Below are positions 15,427 to 19,240 of a stretch of DNA of 19,240 bases, piece after piece. Numbering within the stretch: the first letter of the stretch is position 1; each line of letters opens with the position of its first letter. Source of the stretch: Candidatus Cloacimonadota bacterium (GTDB lineage: Bacteria; Cloacimonadota; Cloacimonadia; Cloacimonadales; WRIO01); contig JALNXV010000021.1 of the NCBI GenBank assembly GCA_023230175.1, positions 1 to 19,240 of the forward strand, in the 5' to 3' direction. A model generated the notes under the pieces. The model ran no database searches, was not told the origin of the DNA, and saw only the letters and a program-made list of their open reading frames with translations. A program made the position numbers and the translations under genes.

Positions 15427-15490
15427 AAAAGCCGAGTTCTTAACCAGACTCGGCTTTTGTTTATTGAGTGTAACTTATTTTATTTCGTTA
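15427..15490. repeat. 64-bp terminator-bearing repeat, copy A
   Basis: The segment begins with AAAAGCCGAGT (15427-15437) and its reverse complement ACTCGGCTTTT (15448-15458), an 11-bp stem with A and T runs on both sides, so it can terminate transcription in both directions. It then continues for about 32 bases with TTTATTG and GTGTAAC. It is about 90% identical to 17177-17240. Confidence 0.8.
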
Positions 15491-15854
15491 CAGTCCCTTA
15501 TGTTATGTACATTTTTATATTTTTAAATGATTTCACATTTCTTATGAATCAAATTTTTGTATTTTCGATTTATAACTGTATTATTCAAAAGTTTTGATTA
15601 TAAATTATTTTATTAATCTTTCAGTTTCTTATTTACTATAATATATATGCGCTGTGTTGAGTTACTAATTTTAATATGAATTAGTACCCTCTAATATCTC
15701 TGTTTTGTTCCTTCCGCGGTAAAATCTAAAGCAACTTAAACTGTTAATTTGACAATTAAATCTTTTTCATAAACTTTGATTGGTATGTTAATATCTTTGA
15801 TTATTCTAATTCCTACTTAAATCCGTTAAAGATAAAGAGTAAGTTGGTCTATAT
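15491..15854. other. Intergenic, no gene seen
   Basis: AT-rich DNA downstream of the gene at 15855. No frame with a ribosome binding site or recognisable motif was found on either strand. Its terminator could be the bidirectional hairpin at 15427-15458, about 400 bases away. Confidence 0.4.
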
Positions 15855-16589
15855 CTATTTTGAAACTTCTAATTCAAGCTTATAAAAATTATAATCTTTT
15901 TTTATATTATTATTGCTTCTTCTTACTTTCCAAACATTTTCACTAGTTCGCATTATAAAAATCTCTTTACCTGCTTTGGTTCCAATTTGCACAAGCTCTT
16001 CAACGAATTTAGTACTTGGAAGAAGTTTCATCTCTTCAATTTCTTTAACATTTAAATCAAATTCATCAGATAATGTTTGATATGCAAACAAATTGATAAA
16101 ACAAAATTTATTTATAAAATCTTCATTTTCCTCCGAATAAAATCTGTCTAACTCCTTAGTATACCACTTTTTCCAATCATCATTCGGAATCACAAGTGTA
16201 GCGTCTTCATCCAATTTAAAACACTTCAAAAGTCTATTTTCGATTTCTTCTCTTTTTAGTTTTGCGCCATTTGATTCTAAAGGAGATTCTTCTAGAGAGG
16301 GATTAGAATATAGCAATAAATATTTTGCCTTCAGAAAATTGCCATTAATTGGTAAAGGAAACTGATAATGTACTAACGGATCATTTGCGTCATTAAATTC
16401 TGATAATATCCTCTTACCTGTTAAACTATTTTTTTTATTTTGAATTTCATTCAAATCTAAATCTAATATTTTCCTATTTTTTTTTACTATGATACTCCCT
16501 TTTTCCCACGGATTATAGAAGTTATTTTCTTTAATCGCCTCTTTAATAGCTATTTTTGTTTTTACGATTCTCATTTCATATTCATCCAT
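15855..16589 (-). CDS. Hypothetical protein between terminator repeats
   Basis: I chose the ATG at 16589 (244 residues), nine bases after AAGGAG, over a TTG two codons earlier. The first 70 residues are lysine-rich and helical. The core then reads LPINGNFLKAKYLLLYSNPSLEES (about 79-102), WKKWYTKELDRFY (about 138-150), FCFINLFAYQTLS (about 162-174), LLPSTKFVEELV (about 189-200) and EIFIMRTSENVWK (about 210-222). This succession of a strand ending in NPS/NPG, an N-L-F-x-Y strand and a final IMR strand recalls uracil-DNA-glycosylase-like folds, but I offer this only as a hint. It stands alone between two copies of a 64-bp repeat, suggesting an inserted cargo gene. Confidence 0.7.
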   Translation of the reverse strand: MDEYEMRIVKTKIAIKEAIKENNFYNPWEKGSIIVKKNRKILDLDLNEIQNKKNSLTGKRILSEFNDANDPLVHYQFPLPINGNFLKAKYLLLYSNPSLEESPLESNGAKLKREEIENRLLKCFKLDEDATLVIPNDDWKKWYTKELDRFYSEENEDFINKFCFINLFAYQTLSDEFDLNVKEIEEMKLLPSTKFVEELVQIGTKAGKEIFIMRTSENVWKVRRSNNNIKKDYNFYKLELEVSK

Positions 16590-17176
16590 AATCAAGTTCT
16601 CCTTATTTTTCTTCTTTATTAATACCTTTTGTTTGACAGCCCTTTCAGAGACATGTTTACAACCAAAAGGGGCTGATATTATTTTATAAAATGTTATTTA
16701 ATTAACTGTGTTCAAGATAAATACTTGACTTTCATCTAATAGTTGGCTATTTAAGACATAATAAACTTACATAATTCTTTAGATAAATTGTAATACAAAA
16801 TATACTTTATTCATAGCATAAAAATAAATTTTTATATGTATGTAATTAAAATATTAAACACACGAGAGGATAAGCTGTCAATCACTATATTGTTCGTTTA
16901 TAAATCGTTTGTAGTTTTTCGTGATTAGTTCTTCGTGTTTTTCTTAATCTTCCTTAAAACGTTTAAATAAATATGATGCAAAGGATTCTGTTTGTTGTTA
17001 GACTGAGTGGAATGTTTCATGAACTGTGGTCTTAATGATATGGTTCTTGCAGTTATAATCCTACCACGATTGTATCTAATGATTAAGTTGTCATTTTCAA
17101 AGAGTCCTAAATGATTAACTAGCAAAACACTGAACAATCATTAATAAACACTCACAGCCCTAAATCAATTATAGCG
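16590..17176. other. Gene-poor stretch upstream of 15855 gene
   Basis: The stretch should hold the promoter of the gene at 15855; TATTAA about 30 bases upstream is a possible -10. An imperfect inverted repeat (CAGCCCTTT near 16637, AAAGGGGCTG near 16672) with a long loop is present. A minus-strand 70-codon frame at 16925-17137 (LIIRYNRGRIITARTISLRP) starts with TTG without a ribosome binding site and could be a scrap of a lost gene; I do not call it a gene. Confidence 0.4.
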
Positions 17177-17240
17177 AAAAGCCGAGTCTTTAACCAGACT
17201 CGGCTTTTATTTATTGGGTGTAACATATTTTATTACGTTA
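17177..17240. repeat. 64-bp terminator-bearing repeat, copy B
   Basis: This is a second copy of the 15427-15490 segment in the same orientation, with the same 11-bp stem (17177-17187 and 17198-17208) and the same TTTATTG and GTGTAAC tail; about six differences in 64 bases. The hairpin can terminate both strands. Similarity ends sharply at both edges. Confidence 0.8.
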
Positions 17241-17464
17241 TGACCCCGCTTATTTAATTTATACGTTAATGTGTCTTGAAAGTTACTTTTTCGATTAAGG
17301 GAACTTTTATAGTTAATCACTAATTCTTCTATGAAACTATTGGATTATATACTGTGGATATGATCTTTTGTTAAAATTGCCCTCACTGAGTGAAGATACT
17401 TTTATGAACAGTTATATGTCTATACGTATTATTCAATTTAAGGTTATCCCTATTATTACGATAA

Positions 17465-17920
17465 TTACTTAAAACCTTTATCAATAAATCTTTTTTCTCT
17501 TAACCTAAATATAAAATACATCATTATGCTTGCTAATAAAACACCACTAAAATCTATTAAAACATCTCCAATTTGGCCACTACGACCATCAATGAAGAGT
17601 TGTATCGTTTCATCAGCAATAGCTAATAAAAGTCCATGTATCAAGACTACAATGACTAACTTTGCTTTATTGAAATATTTCATATAAATTACATACCATA
17701 TCACACCCAGCAAAAAGAATTCTGTAAAGTGAGCAACTTTTCTAACAATATGACTAAATGTTTCAATATTAATCCTAATACCAATATTAGAAACTAATGG
17801 ATATAGAAAATCTACTATAAATCCACTTTGACTAGAAGATATATTTGCAGGTAACAATGATTGAGTTAGAATTAGTAAGTGCATTAGTATACCTAATACT
17901 ATAAAGATAATATGTTTCAA
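17465..17920 (-). CDS. VanZ family membrane protein
   Basis: This 151-residue protein has four likely membrane helices (about 3-24, 66-80, 88-102 and 122-138) and the VanZ signature. RKVAHFTEFFLLG (60-72) carries the HFxEF(F)xxG motif, ADETIQLF (102-109) has the D-E-x-x-Q acidic cluster, and DGRSGQIGDVLIDFSG (111-126) has the GRxGxxxDvxxDxxG motif. VanZ-like proteins lie in the membrane. Some raise teicoplanin resistance, but most, often near polysaccharide genes, are uncharacterised. The start is TTG at 17920, supported by AAGGA eight bases upstream; the next ATG (residue 13) lacks a site. Both the ribosome site and start lie inside the mutase remnant, which ends at 17917. Confidence 0.88.
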   Translation of the reverse strand: MKHIIFIVLGILMHLLILTQSLLPANISSSQSGFIVDFLYPLVSNIGIRINIETFSHIVRKVAHFTEFFLLGVIWYVIYMKYFNKAKLVIVVLIHGLLLAIADETIQLFIDGRSGQIGDVLIDFSGVLLASIMMYFIFRLREKRFIDKGFK

Positions 17921-18189
17921 AAAAATATTCCTTCTTCAACTAACATCTTATATCCAGATTTAATAACCTTTATACCGTTATTAGTATATGAATTATGAGA
18001 TGCAGTAATCATTACCCCAATAATGTCTTTCACTTTAGAACTAGTATGCAAGCATATATGATTATTTTCAAGTATCTTCTCCTATAATGATTTGATCTGG
18101 ATTAAATTTATTAGCAATGGATTGACCAAGTTTAAAAGTAAGATTTAATTTAGTTTTTGAAATGCAATACCCCTAATGCCATATGTACA
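17917..18189 (-). pseudogene. Phosphomannomutase/phosphoglucosamine mutase remnant
   Basis: Pieces of one mutase N-terminus appear in successive frames: TYGIRGIAF (near 18189), TFKLGQSIANKFNPDQIIIG followed by EDT, and after a gap GVMITASHNSYTNNGIKVI to MLVEEG near 17930. These match the start of alpha-D-phosphohexomutases: the FGTxGIRG opening, the GxDxR region, and the ASHN loop with the phosphorylated serine. Frameshifts, stop codons and a missing segment around the DTR region show true decay, and the remaining C-terminal two thirds are absent. Such enzymes supply sugar precursors for surface polysaccharide, consistent with the flippase gene upstream. Confidence 0.8.
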
Positions 18190-18262
18190 AAAACAAATTT
18201 TATTAATATAAACACTTAGACCACTACTAATTTTTTATTTTTGTCAAACTAAAAATATTTTT

Positions 18263-19240
18263 TTATTTTATAACCGAATTATTTTTACGTTCTTTAAACT
18301 TAATATATATACTCATTATATCTTTTTTATAAAATATCAGGGTTAAAATTAAAATCATTAATGCATATAATATAAACCCTATAAAAAGATTTTCGTATAG
18401 AGCAATTAGGTAGAATGATACTGATGATAATAAAATATAAATTATGTTTTTTACAGATAAATTTGTATATGATGTATTAAGGTAACAATCCAAGCTTAAA
18501 TACCATATGAATTCTACAATTACAGTGGTTATTGAAATATAGATTATATTTTGACTGATAAATGTATGCACTAACACAATAACACCTGTTAATAATATCA
18601 AGTTTATTATCCCTAATATTAAAAATTCTTTATTTTTGTTTAACGTTTTATAATAATTATGGATAACAACTGTAACCGCCGAAGAAATAGCAATTCCAGG
18701 TGCCAGTATATAAAATATCTCAAGTGATGATTCATAGTTTGGTAAAAACTTTTCAACAATATAACTTAAAGGGAAAAATGCACTTATAAGTAAAAATACC
18801 GAGGAGAGAACAAAAGCATTAAATTTATTGTATGACTGTTTCATCTCGGTGGTTGTGGCTTTTTTCAAACTTGGATATAATACCAAACTGATTGCGCTCA
18901 TAAATACACCAGTAAATCCCATAAGTGTATACGCAAAAGAAAAGTTAGAAAATATATCGGGATAAATTTCTACAGGATACATTAAGTCTACAAATTGTCT
19001 TGGTATACTAGAAAAAAACATTACAACTAAGTTAGAAAATAAAAGAACAATACCAATCTTAAACAAGTATGAAATAATCTTATGATTTTCTTTTATTTTA
19101 GTACTTTTACCGAATGTGAGATCTCTATATGAATAGACATACCATATCAATAGCAATACATTTATCAATACAGTAAGGATAATGAACAATTTATAATCTT
19201 TTATATCGAATAAATAAAAACTACCAATCAAAGCTACATT
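18263..19240 (-). CDS. Wzx-type polysaccharide flippase (partial, 5' end outside)
   Basis: The minus-strand frame is open to the window edge, where it reads NVALIGSFYLFDIKD, so the visible part is 325 residues and the start lies beyond. It shows about nine hydrophobic helices in the polytopic pattern of oligosaccharide flippases of the MATE/MOP group. These include a polar loop FSSIPRQFVDLMYP, the FAYTLMGFTGVFMSAISLVLYPSL-type helix pair, and FYILAPGIAIS in the second half. These proteins carry undecaprenyl-linked repeat units across the membrane for capsule or exopolysaccharide assembly. Length fits a C-terminal two thirds of the usual 400-480 residues. It ends with a lysine-rich cytosolic tail. 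Neighbouring mutase and VanZ genes support a polysaccharide locus. Confidence 0.85.
   Translation of the reverse strand, partial: NVALIGSFYLFDIKDYKLFIILTVLINVLLLIWYVYSYRDLTFGKSTKIKENHKIISYLFKIGIVLLFSNLVVMFFSSIPRQFVDLMYPVEIYPDIFSNFSFAYTLMGFTGVFMSAISLVLYPSLKKATTTEMKQSYNKFNAFVLSSVFLLISAFFPLSYIVEKFLPNYESSLEIFYILAPGIAISSAVTVVIHNYYKTLNKNKEFLILGIINLILLTGVIVLVHTFISQNIIYISITTVIVEFIWYLSLDCYLNTSYTNLSVKNIIYILLSSVSFYLIALYENLFIGFILYALMILILTLIFYKKDIMSIYIKFKERKNNSVIK

Noticed and set aside
15397..15597. Plus-strand frame spanning the first terminator repeat
   Set aside because: It runs through an 11-bp terminator hairpin, and has no ribosome site or recognisable product.
16925..17137. Minus-strand frame of 70 codons with a TTG start
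   Set aside because: No ribosome binding site and no family; kept only as a note in the gene-poor stretch because part of it looks protein-like.
1..19240. CRISPR array, tRNA or rRNA
   Set aside because: No regularly spaced repeats of 25-40 bases and no cloverleaf or ribosomal RNA sequence were seen; the recurring motif at module borders is thousands of bases apart.

Overview
The window is AT-rich (roughly 30% G+C by eye), has strong GGAGG-type ribosome binding sites and occasional TTG starts, and carries every convincing gene on the minus strand. This fits a low-GC Bacillota chromosome, most likely a lactic-acid-bacterium relative (Lactobacillales). The species cannot be named from the sequence. 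Read in the direction of transcription (right to left), it starts in the tail of a surface-polysaccharide locus and runs into a dense anti-phage defence island with many broken genes.

Right edge (17.4-19.2 kb): a Wzx-type flippase running off the window, a decayed phosphomannomutase/phosphoglucosamine-mutase remnant, and a VanZ-family membrane protein. A 64-bp terminator-bearing repeat occurs twice (15427-15490 and 17177-17240). It brackets one hypothetical gene (15855-16589). To the left of it lies the 3' scrap of an IS1182-like transposase.

Defence island (1.9-14.9 kb), right to left: a deleted Qat locus in which the start of qatA is joined to the end of qatD; a frameshifted NUDIX gene; a lone PD-(D/E)xK-like nuclease candidate; a broken gene of unknown function; a complete Thoeris-like operon with TIR, two-helix membrane plus macro-domain, and a second TIR (type II Thoeris layout); two helical proteins, one HEPN-like, followed by a DUF3800-like scrap; a compact Gabija pair gajA-gajB; and an operon of nucleotidyltransferase-like protein, Abi-type HEPN protein, frameshifted ORF and Hanks-type Ser/Thr kinase. 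This last operon matches no system I can name and is the best candidate for something undescribed.

Left edge (0-1.8 kb): a membrane-anchored hypothetical protein, a small zinc-ribbon protein, each with its own terminator, and the first codons of another gene.

Two wider patterns stand out. A short motif (TTCATAAACAGTGATTATTG on the plus strand) recurs in the same orientation between modules, including one exact 20-bp copy pair. Also, four broken genes can be restored to full frames by adding back single bases, so either recent decay, phase variation or assembly errors must be considered.
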